A stretch of 64,000 nucleotides of DNA from contig NW_026946359.1 in assembly GCF_035222275.1 (NCBI RefSeq), positions 5,890,001 to 5,954,000 on the forward strand, read 5' to 3'. The notes under the pieces are model-generated. The model had not been told where the DNA came from, did not search any database, and was given only the letters and a program-made list of their open reading frames with translations. The position numbers and the translations under genes were made by a program. The stretch is from Podospora bellae-mahoneyi (taxonomy: Eukaryota; Ascomycota; Sordariomycetes; Sordariales; Podosporaceae). Position 1 is the first letter of the stretch. Each line of letters opens with the position of its first letter. Of the stretch, positions 33,072 to 42,459 are shown piece by piece.

Positions 33072-34502
33072 ATGCGGCCCGGCCCTTTCGCCGCGGGAAG
33101 ACTGAAAATACCTCCAGCAGCGAAGCCTTTCAAACCGAGCGAGGTGGAGGAACCCTCTGCAACTGTTGTCGAAACGGATAAGGCCGACATTGAGGAACAC
33201 AAACAACCAACTAGCCAGACAACCGACCATGATGAGAACATAAAGGAGGCCGAGGTTAGAGTGGCACCTACGGATCAAGAGGTCCAAGAACAAGACGTGG
33301 TAGCAGAGTCGAACCGAATCCTATCTCGAATAGCGATGTGGGACCAACAAGAACAAGCCGTGCCGGAATCTACGCCTGTGCCGGCAGACGATCTCGCACC
33401 GTCAGAACACATCCATGTTATGGGACTTGACCCTGTTGGCCGCTACATCACGCATATTTTGGCCAGCTGCGACCACATCCCTCCGGTGCGCTATGTGATG
33501 CACACCCCTGGTGTACACAATGTTTTCAAGCAGAATGATCGAAAGTTGACGCTTTACCGTGGCGATCAGATGATCACCACCAATCGGATTATCGCTGTGA
33601 ATTTCAACCAAGGCGGCGATTATACGAGTCCGAAGCAATATGCGCTACCAAGCCTCATCAGTAATCTGATAATCACCACTCCAGCCGCTGACATTGTTCG
33701 GATTTTGGAGCCGATCAAGCACAGGCTCGATCACAGGTCCACCATTGTCCTGATTAATGATGGCTTGGGTGTCGTCGAGGACCTCATCAAGACGTATTAT
33801 CCTTCGTCCATTACTCGCCCAACCTTTATTCTTGGACAATTCACTGGAAAGTTGGGCTATACGGGCGAGCAATTCTCGGTGGAGGAAGTCGAGCTGGGCA
33901 GACTTCGCATGTCAATTTACCCCCAGCAGATTCAGCAGTCTGGTGTTCGCATCGTTCGCCACCCGCCGATCGAGCACACGTTGAAGCCAACGCGCCTCCT
34001 GAGGACACTGACTGCGATACCCGACTTGCGGGCGGCAGGTTTCCCCATGGATGACTTCTTCAAGAAGGCGTTGCCAACCATTGTCTTTCGATCCATTGTG
34101 GACCCTCTGACGGTTGTTCTCGACAGCACCTACGATAAGCTGCCGAAGAATGCGTACGCGAGGCTGGTCATGGACCAGCTTCTTAGTGAGCTCTGTGGGG
34201 TAATCTCCAGACTCCCAGAGGTCAGAGACTCTCCAGACTTCTCTCGGTTGACTGTCATACAGAGGTTGAGGAAGGAGATTTATCACAAGCTGGTGAGACA
34301 GCAGACTTCCAGCTCGAGGATGCGGTCGAATGTGGCTCGGGGCTGGGCTACCGATATCGATTACCAGACAGGCTACTTTGTCGAGCGTGGTCGGCAGCTG
34401 GGGTTGCGGGTCGAGAATCTCAACTCGCTCATTGCCGAGGTCAAGGCCAAGCAAAAGATCCAGATGGACAGGCAGAACATGCAGATACCTTTCCAACTGT
34501 GA
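33072..34502 (+). CDS. ketopantoate reductase (PanE/ApbA)-like protein
   Basis: From the first in-frame ATG the protein has 476 residues; the frame stays open up to 32643, so a longer N-terminus, possibly a mitochondrial presequence, is likely. Residues 1-110 are low-complexity and charged. Residues 115-320 look like the Rossmann half of a ketopantoate reductase: HIHVMGLDPVGRYITHIL (GxxxxG at 118-123), then IIAVNFNQGG, LISNLIITTPAADI, STIVLINDGLGVVEDL and FILGQFTGKLGY. The C-terminal half, with FKKALPTIVFRSIVDPLTVVLDSTYDKLP, matches the all-helical ApbA_C domain, where the SVDPLT-type segment is typical. The canonical GxGxxG glycine pattern is altered (GLDPVG), so enzyme activity in pantothenate synthesis is uncertain; several fungal members have moved to mitochondrial roles. 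It is single-exon as far as seen. Confidence 0.8.
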   Translation: MRPGPFAAGRLKIPPAAKPFKPSEVEEPSATVVETDKADIEEHKQPTSQTTDHDENIKEAEVRVAPTDQEVQEQDVVAESNRILSRIAMWDQQEQAVPESTPVPADDLAPSEHIHVMGLDPVGRYITHILASCDHIPPVRYVMHTPGVHNVFKQNDRKLTLYRGDQMITTNRIIAVNFNQGGDYTSPKQYALPSLISNLIITTPAADIVRILEPIKHRLDHRSTIVLINDGLGVVEDLIKTYYPSSITRPTFILGQFTGKLGYTGEQFSVEEVELGRLRMSIYPQQIQQSGVRIVRHPPIEHTLKPTRLLRTLTAIPDLRAAGFPMDDFFKKALPTIVFRSIVDPLTVVLDSTYDKLPKNAYARLVMDQLLSELCGVISRLPEVRDSPDFSRLTVIQRLRKEIYHKLVRQQTSSSRMRSNVARGWATDIDYQTGYFVERGRQLGLRVENLNSLIAEVKAKQKIQMDRQNMQIPFQL

Positions 34503-34973
34503 GTTCGCTCTTAGGTTAGAAGGGTAGTAGGGCGTCAAAAGGGGGCCATGTACAAATTATTAAAATGTATATTATTGCATTGTATATTGGGTATAACTGT
34601 GTGCACATACACAACAATTGGGAGGTTAGATGGTAAAACGGGGAAAGGGGTTTACACACTGCATATAGGGGGGTTTAAATAGCAATGAATTGGGTTTCTA
34701 CTGGTTAAAACCTTGCAATACCTTAGAGTTATTTCATAAGGTGCCTCAACTGCACAGCTGTTGTCAGCAACCGGTATACACCTAATTGACTTTTACGTAT
34801 TAATGGGCTTGGGTGATTGAACCCCACCAAAATCTTTTGACCCCGCGATCGCGATAAACTGCTGAGCTGCTACCACCACCCCCAACCCTGGCATCATACC
34901 ATTCGCATCCTTGCCCGCTCTACATACCTACAGCTTCATAACCAACCCGAATCCATATCAAACCACTGCCGAA
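34503..34973. other. intergenic spacer before the PDCD5-family gene
   Basis: A 471-base AT-rich spacer between two plus-strand genes. It must contain the 3' end of the PanE-like transcript and the promoter of the next gene. No gene is visible. Confidence 0.45.
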
Positions 34974-35439
34974 ATGGAAGACGCCGAGCTCGAAAAGGTA
35001 CCCTTTTATCCCTTTCTCCCACCATCGCATCAACCGACTAACCCCTTTACCCGTCAAACAGATCCGCAAGGCTCGCCTCGAACAGCTCAAATCCCAAGGC
35101 GGCGGCCCCTCCTCCCTCGGAAAAGCTGGCGGTGGTGGTAATGCAGGTCCCAGCAAAGAAGCCGAAGCCGAAGCCCGCAAGTCCATCCTCAACCAGATCC
35201 TTCACCCCGAAGCGGCCGACCGGCTGGGACGAATCAGACTAGTCAAAGAGCAGCGCGCGACCGACGTCGAGAACAGGCTCATCATGCTCGCTCAGACGGG
35301 GCAGTTGCGGTCCAAGGTGACGGAAGAACAATTGAAGGAGCTGTTGAATGCGGTGGCGGACACGGAGAAGGAGGAGAAGATTGTTGTTGCGAGGAGGAAG
35401 GGGTGGGAGGATGATGATGATGATTTGTTTGATCTTTAA
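34974..35439 (+). CDS. PDCD5/TFAR19-family DNA-binding protein (133 aa)
   Basis: Exons are 34974-34997 (MEDAELEK) and 35062-35439; the sum is 402 nt. The product has the compact PDCD5 layout: an N-terminal helix with IRKARLEQLKSQ, a Gly-rich linker, then the three-helix core SILNQILHPEAADRLGRIRLVKEQRATDVENRLI, and a charged tail ending DDDDDLFDL. The family is found from archaea to humans; the yeast member is YMR074C and the human protein is linked to apoptosis and to prefoldin/CCT. Function in fungi is not settled. It converges on COQ4, with 171 bases between the stops. Confidence 0.93.
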
Positions 35440-35610
35440 GGGGGGACAAGGAGAGAGAGACAGCGGGGGGTGATGATAATGATATCCATTCGGTTCTGCC
35501 TCGACGGCATTGTTTGCGAATTCAACAAAAAATTGATGATGATTTGAATTTCACAATGCTCATACAGTCATATATATACAATCACACAAAAACACCATAA
35601 TAGTACACAT

Positions 35611-36516
35611 CTACCCCCTCGCCGCCGCCTCCCGTCTCTTCTTCTCCTCCCTCTCCCGTCTCCTCATCTCCCTCAGATCAGCCGGCACCTCCACCCCTAA
35701 CTCCTTCCTCAGCTCCCCCACATCCTTCTCGAGAACCTCCTCCCAATAAACATTAATCACCTCCTTCGCCCTCAGTCCATTCCTCACCGCCCAAGGCCCA
35801 TACACGCCCCAGAACCTCTCCCGTTCCTTCTTCTTCATCCCCAGAAGACTAAACACGCTCAGGCCCGTCATCGGCAGCAACGTATTCGCAAACTCGAACG
35901 CCTTTAGCGCCACCTCACCCTCCCTCACAACGGGGAGTCCTGTCAAGGCGTGGTAAAAGTCGTGACATTCCCTGTATCGCTGCATGACATAGGCGCATTC
36001 CTCGTCGTCAATGTAGCGAACTGGCGAGCGGGTGTCGGGGGAGACGCCCTCGCGGTCAAGCCAGGAGATGTACGTGTGGCCGACTGTGTTGGGGGGCAAG
36101 GAGCGGAGGTAGGGGAGGTTGAGGGAGGTGGAGGTTATGCGGGGGCGGTCGCGGAGGATGCGGCGCCCGGTGGGGGAGGAGAGCATGGCGTCGCGGAGGC
36201 GGTAGATGAAGTAGGGAGTCGATGTTGTCTCGGCGAAGGTGGCGATTAGGTCGCCTCGGCGGGGGTTCTTGAGGGAGATGAGGCCTGAGCCGATGGCCAG
36301 GGCGGTTTTCTCGACGAAGGAGAGGGGGACATGGCCTGGGTAGTTTGGTGGTGGGCGGGTTAGGGAGGAAAAGAGGGAGTATGGGCGGCGTTGCTGGGGG
36401 GTGGTGTTGTTGTTGTTGTTGTTGTTGGAGGGGTAGGTTGCGACAGGTTGGAGGGGTCGGAGGAGGGGAGTGGTTTGGCGGGCGAGGGCCGCGGATCGTT
36501 TGAGTGTCACCTCCAT
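35611..36516 (-). CDS. COQ4: COQ4, ubiquinone biosynthesis protein (301 aa, single exon)
   Basis: Coq4 organises the Coq synthome on the matrix side of the mitochondrial inner membrane and takes part in ring modification of coenzyme Q. The ATG is at 36516; a longer frame begins with TTG and is not used. Residues 1-55 form a basic, Ser-rich presequence with an Asn run (positions 31-37) coded by a (GTT)n tract on the plus strand. The family's metal motif HDxxHx11E is complete: H185, D186, H189 and E201 in [11 protein letters not shown]...GE. Conserved neighbours include [21 protein letters not shown] and [13 protein letters not shown]. No intron. It is divergent from the SET-domain gene. Confidence 0.96.
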   Translation of the reverse strand: MEVTLKRSAALARQTTPLLRPLQPVATYPSNNNNNNNTTPQQRRPYSLFSSLTRPPPNYPGHVPLSFVEKTALAIGSGLISLKNPRRGDLIATFAETTSTPYFIYRLRDAMLSSPTGRRILRDRPRITSTSLNLPYLRSLPPNTVGHTYISWLDREGVSPDTRSPVRYIDDEECAYVMQRYRECHDFYHALTGLPVVREGEVALKAFEFANTLLPMTGLSVFSLLGMKKKERERFWGVYGPWAVRNGLRAKEVINVYWEEVLEKDVGELRKELGVEVPADLREMRRREREEKKRREAAARG

Positions 36517-36972
36517 GGCGGGTTGAAGGTGTAGAACCAAATGCGCATACTGGACTCCAGCCGGCGCAATCGGTGATGTCGGGGACGGGTGGTTCGATAT
36601 CGGGAGCTGTCCGAAGCTCTCCGGAAAGTAGGACAGGGGTGTCTTTATCGATAAGGATCCAAGTGGTGATAGCGATAAGGTTTTGCTAACATGTGGACTT
36701 GTGGAGCGATTCTGGGTGACTTCCGGGCTGAGACAAGACCCCCCGAGTTCATGGTTGAACCGGCGATTCTAGGCCGTAAGGTATTGACGAAAAGAGCAAA
36801 GGGATATGGAAATGTGTTCGGTGCTAGTCGGGAAAACCCAGGTGCATGTTTATGTGATTGTTTCACGTTCCCTTTCTTTTCGCTAGTTTGTTAGCATCAA
36901 TGCAAAAAGCATTTCAGCCCTGGCATTCCGAACTTTCTCACTTACACGTTGTAGCCATCGCAATTCATCAAC
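36517..36972. promoter_or_regulatory. divergent promoter COQ4 / SET-domain gene
   Basis: A 456-base region between the two start codons, with no gene in it. TATCGATA-like and GCGATAAG motifs around 36595-36680 could be GATA-factor sites, but this is only a visual match. Confidence 0.4.
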
Positions 36973-38389
36973 ATGGAGGCCTACGACGAACTTCTCCGCT
37001 GGGCCAGCAAGCAAGGGATCGAGGTTCACGGTATCGAGGCCAAGAGGATACCCGGCAGAGGAATTGGCATTGTGGCTTCGAAAGACCTGAAGGTACTATT
37101 CACTGACCTCCTAACATCATGGCTGAGAAGACAAAGGTGTAACAGCCATACGTGTTGATTGGTTTCTAAGCATTGTCGATTGGCATGTATCATTTGAGCC
37201 CAGTCGACTATCTTCAGACGTGTTACCATTTTTCAGGCCCTCACATAAGAAAACAGTTTTCCTCCTCACGTCTACGCATTTTACCTCACTTTATACACAC
37301 CAGGCTAACCTCTCCTAGGCCAATGAACGCCTCATATACGTTCCCGCCGCCTCCCTCCGCACCCTCACAACCGTCCGCCCCGAAATCCTCAAGGCCCTCC
37401 CTCCACCAGCCCCCAAATACAAAGGAACCCCCGTCCACGCGCTCCTCGCAGCAGAGCTACTCCTCGAGACCCCCACCATCAAGAAGAAATACGCCCCCTG
37501 GCACGCCGTGGTCCCAACTCGTGACGATATCCTGTCCACCCTCCCACTAGCCTGGCCAACATCCGACCATGAGAAACTACACTCCCTCCTCCCCTACGCA
37601 GCCCGCGCTCACTTGACCAAGCAAAAAGCCAAATTCGAAAAGGACTGGCAGTTGACACGTGATGTCCTCCTTCCAAAACTGTCTCTCTCTCCCAAGGGTC
37701 GATATTCCAAGCAGGAGTTCCTGTATCATTGGCTGCTTGTCAACACGAGAACGTTTTACCATGAAACCCCCGCGACGGAGCGGCTGACAAAAGATGACAA
37801 GATGGCTCTGCAGCCGGTGGCGGATTTGCTCAATCATTCTGATGAGGGGTGTGAAGTGACGTTTGATACGGGGTGTTATACCATTTCGGCGGATAGGGAG
37901 TATAAACAGGGGGAGGAGGTGTATATTTGCTACGGGACGCACTCGAACGACTTTTTGATGGTGGAATATGGGTTTTGTCCGGAGGAGAATAAGTGGGATG
38001 AGGTTTGTATTGATGAGGTGGTCCTGGAAGAAATGTCAACCGCAAGAAAGAAGTGGTTGGACGGGAGGGACTTTTTGGGCAAGTATTTGATTGATGAGAG
38101 GAATTTGACGGGGTGTTATAGGACCAGAGTGGCATTGATGCTACTGTGCACGTCGAGGGGTCAATGGGAGAGGTGGGTTGATGAGGGAGAGGATGGGGGG
38201 GGGGAGGTGCAAAAAATGGTGGATCGGATTATGGTAAGGGTGTTGGAGAAGTATATGAAAAGGTGTATGGAGGCGATTGGGGAGTTGGAGGGCTGTGGGC
38301 CGTCGGGGGAGATGGTGTTGAGGAGGTGGAGACAGATTAAGAGGTTGGTCGAGAAGTCTTTGGAGGAATTAAAGGTTGAGGACAACTAA
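36973..38389 (+). CDS. SET-domain lysine methyltransferase, RKM/LSMT-like (396 aa)
   Basis: Exons are 36973-37092 and 37319-38389; the intron is 226 nt. The protein has the split SET layout of the Rubisco-LSMT/ribosomal-protein (RKM) methyltransferases rather than of histone methyltransferases. The N-terminal SET piece is RIPGRGIGIVASKDLK (residues 26-40). The C-terminal core is PVADLLNHSDEG with NH at 212-213, and VYICYGTHSNDFLMVEYGF with the catalytic Tyr at about 245; these bind S-adenosylmethionine and form the active site. A helical substrate-binding C-terminal domain follows. The likely substrate class is non-histone (ribosomal or translation) proteins, but the target cannot be told from sequence. 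It is divergent from COQ4. Confidence 0.88.
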
Positions 38390-39574
38390 TAGAAAGGCAA
38401 CTCTGATGTATATAGTTTACCTAACACGCAGTGTTGCGGGTACGGTACCCTTTAGACAGCAGTTCAATATGAGTTCAAGGAAATGGTTGAAGGTTCATTC
38501 ATGCATTCAAGGTGAAATTCATATGTATTACGGACTACCAAAAGCAGTTTTGAAGAGTCAGGCAAGTGACCCCCTGAGGACTGTCTTTCAGAAAGCTTTC
38601 TTCATATAGCCAAATACTAACTAAACTAAGCACATACGACCATATGGCGCAGAAAGCTCGGGATCCCGTCCGCTCTCCCCTAGATAAGCTGCGCACAGCC
38701 GGACTAGTACTCAGGTGGGTGACCACTGGGGAATCCCCGGTGTTGTATGTTTTGCATCTTTTAATAACTTCTTTTTCTATATTCTCATAATAATCAGCGT
38801 TTTGTTTTCGTTGGACACCTGCTCTTACGTTTTGGTGAACTCCTGGTGGCATCAAAGCAGTCATCTGTAGGACACAGACCAATCCCATACCCAGCCAGGG
38901 GGGAATCTCGGGGGCAATCGTACTTTACTCAGCATTCAGTCCACAATAGAAAGGTCTTTCATTAGGTATGCATTGGTAGTAAACGTGTGGGAGGTAATAC
39001 TCCTGCGGGATTGGGCAGCCAGATTGCTCCAGGGCTTTGGCCCTGGGCCAACACATCTGGGAAAGGATAAGGAAAGGTTTTTGCTCTCCGGAGTTGTTTG
39101 TTTGAGTACTTAATAATATCATCAACTATTACAAATCCTCGCTGCCGTACAACAAAACGTGTATGAATACTTGATTCATTTGACTGTGCGACTGTTTGAC
39201 CTCCATAACATCATGATTTCCGCAGATAAATAGCAGATGGGCATTAACTCAGTACTGGACTTCACATGCAGCACATATTAAATCAAACGGTTAGCTCAAG
39301 AATCTCAACTGAATCGAAGCAAAGTCCATCTCTTTAAGCCCAATAGCTGAAGAGAGGGCTCAGCAGACAGGTAGATTTGTTGATTGTAGGCTACCATTGC
39401 ATCTCTGTACGGCACAGCCCGCATGGCAAGGTGTAAAGCACGCACATCAAAATAGAGAAACTCGATATCGTAAAGAGCTAGGCAATGGGGATTTACCCGC
39501 AGGGTAGTAAAATAACACTGACTCGTGATGATTTATTCCCTAGTCCCAAACTTTGTTCAGTTCCCTAGTAGTTA
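38390..39574. other. intergenic region left of the transposon
   Basis: Nearly 1.2 kb of AT-rich DNA with no supported gene. It contains the 3' end of the SET-domain transcript and runs up to the TA target site of the Pogo-type element. It marks the left edge of the accessory part of the window. Confidence 0.45.
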
Positions 39575-39604
39575 GGTTGGATGACCAGAAAATGGCCCAC
39601 CCAC
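39575..39604 (+). repeat. left terminal inverted repeat of the Pogo-type element
   Basis: A 30-base sequence beginning GGTTGGATGACC and ending CCCACCCAC. It is identical, in inverted orientation, to 41489-41518. The preceding TA at 39573-39574 is the target duplication. Confidence 0.95.
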
Positions 39605-39763
39605 AGAGGTGGCCCACATTGGCTTGAACTTACCAGTGCCATTTTCCACACTAAACCCTCAACAACCCTGGACCTCCGAAAGCCCCCCCCAACTTTATAT
39701 TCCACCCCCAGAGGTCAAAAATGGACCATTTCTTTTTCTTTTTTTTGCTCCAGGTACCCATCA

Positions 39764-41364
39764 ATGGCCAAATATACCGAGGAAGATATCGCAGATGCCG
39801 AACAAGACATTCTTGCTGGTATGAGCCAGCGCAAAGCGTCCGACAAGCACGGGGTTCCACGTTCTACACTGAGGCACCGCATCTTAGGAACCCAGGTTTG
39901 CAAACAGGCCCATGAAAATCAACAGCGGCTTACTCAGGGCCAGGAAGACCTCATCGTTCAATGGATCCTTCGTCAGGAAAGCCTTGGCTACGCTCCCACC
40001 CACGCCAACGTACGAGCTCTGGCGGCCAGTATACTGGCTGAACAAGGCGATATCTACTCCATTGGGAAGCACTGGGTTACCCGCTTTATTGGCCGTCATC
40101 CCAGTATCAAAACGAAGGTGGGAAAGAAGATTGACTACGCCAGAGTCAACGAAGCTACTCCGGAGAATATCAACAAGTTCTTTGACCTATATTCTACCGT
40201 TGACTGGATCAAGCCTAAGAACAGGTATAACCATGATGAAGTAGGAATAATGGAAGGTTAGGGAGAGAACGGCTTGGTTGTGGGGTCTTCAATGAGGGAC
40301 AAAAAGTCTGTATACGTTAAACAGAATGGAAGAAGGACCTGGACTACTATATTGGAGTGTATCTCCCAGGATGGGAGAGCCCTCCCCCCCGGGGTAATCT
40401 TTAAAGGCCAAGACCTTTAAAAGCAATGGTTTAAGGACCAATTCGATAAGGATTGGTATGTGGCCGTATCATCGAACGGTTGGACTAGCAACGACCTTGC
40501 CGTAGGATGGCTTGAAGAGGTCTTTATCCTAAGGACTTAACCAAAGGACCTATCAGAACCACGTCTTCTTATTTGTGATGGCCATGGCTCACATACCACT
40601 GACGACTTCATGATCCGGTGCTACAGGAGCAATATTTACCTTCTTTTCCTGCCCCCCCACTGCTCTCACGTCCTTCAACCCCTTGATATTGGCTGCTTTT
40701 CCAGTGTGAAGAAGGCGTATAAGAGGCTTATGGCTGTAAACGACGCCCTCACCAACTGTACGCCTAACGGCAAGGTCGACTTGGTCCGGCTGTATGACCT
40801 TGCCCGCAAGCAGGGCTTCAGGAAAGAGAATATTGCCGGCGGCTGGCGTGGGACAGGATTATGGCCCATACGTAGGCGCAAACCGCTCTCTTCAAGCCAG
40901 GTGGTAGTCCCTATGGTGCCGTTGGATCTCTCTTCAAAACACCTACTTTCCATACCGTGGAGGACTCCCAGGTGGCCAAGGAGGTCAGGGACCTACTTAA
41001 GAACCATACGCCGGCCGGAAAACGGTTTGCAGTAAGGACTCTCACCAGTACTATACTTACACTGAGATCTGAGGCATCCATCCACAAAGCTGATGCGGCA
41101 AGGCACCAACAAAACGCCCACAAAGCCCAGGACGCAAAGAAGAGGCGCAAGTTGAATAGAGAAGATTCGAATTCCAAGTTTGTAAGGCTTTGTGACCTGG
41201 AAGAGGCTCGTATTGAAGGGAGGGTGGTGGAGGAAGAAGTGGTGCCCAAGGAGGATGTGGAGCAGCCGGAGCCAGCCGAGCCTGTGCGGCGTAGCACACG
41301 TTATCGGGTTCAAACCCGGCGTAAGAGGGAAGCAGATGCAATGTCTGACTCTGACAGTGATTGA
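39764..41364 (+). pseudogene. broken Pogo/Fot1 transposase
   Basis: The start is MAKYTEEDIADAEQDI. Domains in order are a psq-type HTH (AGMSQRKASDKHGVPRSTL), a CENP-B-type HTH (LTQGQEDLIVQWI...WVTRFIGRHP), and the DDE_1 catalytic core. The three catalytic aspartates are recognisable: YNHDEVG, LLICDGHGSH and LQPLDIGCF. In-frame stops are at 40259 (TAG), 40418 (TAA) and 40538 (TAA); each is one C-to-T change away from CAG or CAA, all in a CpA context. Between about 40895 and 40957 the frame shifts, and the C-terminus continues in another frame (EDSQVAKEVRDLLKNH to DSDSD, stop at 41362-41364). CpA-to-TpA changes are the hallmark of repeat-induced point mutation. Confidence 0.9.
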
Positions 41365-41488
41365 GCTACATTTTGGTATAACTTCCATAGAAATTGACCC
41401 AATATTAGTCTTGTTGTGGCCAGTGTAAGCATTCAGGGGTAATCTCATTAAGGTTGTGTGACTGGTGTGGGGGTGGTGGTCCATGTCC

Positions 41489-41518
41489 GTGGGTGGGCCA
41501 TTTTCTGGTCATCCAACC
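41489..41518 (-). repeat. right terminal inverted repeat of the Pogo-type element
   Basis: The inverted copy of the left repeat, matching over all 30 bases. The following TA at 41519-41520 completes the target site duplication. Confidence 0.95.
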
Positions 41519-41815
41519 TACATGGGAGGGAACAGCAAATACCACGATGACAATAGGACCTTCCCAAACAAGAACCGAGTGGTGGCAAATAGGTATCTAC
41601 TCCCAGAAACAGAATCGCCAAAATTGTAGGTAAATTTTAGAGAAAAGATACAGCCCTGTCCACCTAGGTAGGTACCTATCTGGGGTACGTGTAATGAGGC
41701 AAACTCCATGGAAAAGAACACCTTTTTTATTACTGATCTTATTATCTAGCTAGCTCTGATACTCTTTTCAGAGCGGAGTCTCGATATTACAGCACTACTC
41801 AAAAAGCTGCCCATC

Positions 41816-42338
41816 ATGGTAAGAGCAACCTCTAATGGCCCTCTATATAAAATGCTAACAAACCACTTCACCACCCCAGAAGATCACTCCGATCATAACC
41901 TTCCTCGCGGCTATTACCCCTGGCACCATGTCTGCTCCAGCAACAAACAGAAGCGCCGAGGGCATCAACGCACTTGAATTCCTCACCAAACGACAAGCCG
42001 TCAGAGGCGACTGGACGTGCCAATTCTTCTTCGATGGTCCAGGCCATGACGCTCTCAGAGCCGATCACGCAGCCTTCAACAGACTGTTTGGCAGCCCTCG
42101 CCTTACCGCTCGTGGCGGACAGTGCTATGTTGGGAGGTGCAACGGACGCGACTTTGCGTGGTGCAACATTGCTTCAAACACACGTTCTGAGTACTCCAAT
42201 CAGAGGAACCTCGTTGCGGATACAAACCCTTATAGCGGGATCAACTGCGTGTATGACTATATGCCTGCTTATGAGTACTACTGGTGGGGATGGGAGGGCG
42301 CTTTGCGGTTTGATAACAGTGACATTCGCAGATGCTGA
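41816..42338 (+). CDS. small secreted cysteine-rich protein (153 aa, effector-like)
   Basis: I do not recognise the family. Model: the first coding exon is just the ATG (41816-41818), followed by a 61-nt intron (GTAAGA...CTAAC...CAG, 41819-41879), then 41880-42338. Splicing adds MKITPIITFLAAITPG, which turns the downstream frame into a protein with a hydrophobic secretion signal. A dibasic KR at residues 38-39 (FLTKR) is a Kex2-type processing site, leaving a mature chain of about 114 residues with six cysteines (48, 83, 88, 96, 124, 153), enough for three disulfides, and many aromatic residues (YEYYWWGWEG). There is no membrane segment. Small size, signal, Kex2 site, even cysteines and a transposon 300 bp away are typical of fungal effectors or antimicrobial proteins; function is inferred only in that sense. 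Without splicing, a shorter protein from the ATG at 41928 would be cytosolic. Confidence 0.7.
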
Positions 42339-42459
42339 AGGATGGTCTGTGGTTGACTTTGTAGCTGGTGTTGTTTTGATGCTGAGTAGCCTAGGTGCAA
42401 CTTGACGCCAGAGAAATGAAGACTCCCCCCTAAACCCATTAGCTCCCCTCAGGTATCCT

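Larger units (their letters stand above)
39575..41518 (+). mobile_element. Fot1/Pogo-type DNA transposon (Tc1-mariner superfamily), 1944 bp, inactive
   Basis: The element has perfect 30-bp terminal inverted repeats (39575-39604 and 41489-41518, beginning GGTTGGATGACC) and is flanked on both sides by the dinucleotide TA (39573-39574 and 41519-41520), the target site duplication used by this superfamily. Length and a single DDD transposase gene agree with the fungal Fot1/Pogo group. The transposase frame carries three stop codons and a frameshift, so this copy cannot move itself, but the intact ends could still be recognised by an active relative elsewhere. It lies between the SET-domain gene and a small secreted protein gene. 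Confidence 0.93.

Noticed and set aside
36516-36540. Start of COQ4 at 36540
   Set aside because: The codon there is TTG; the first ATG, giving MEVTLKRS, matches a mitochondrial presequence.
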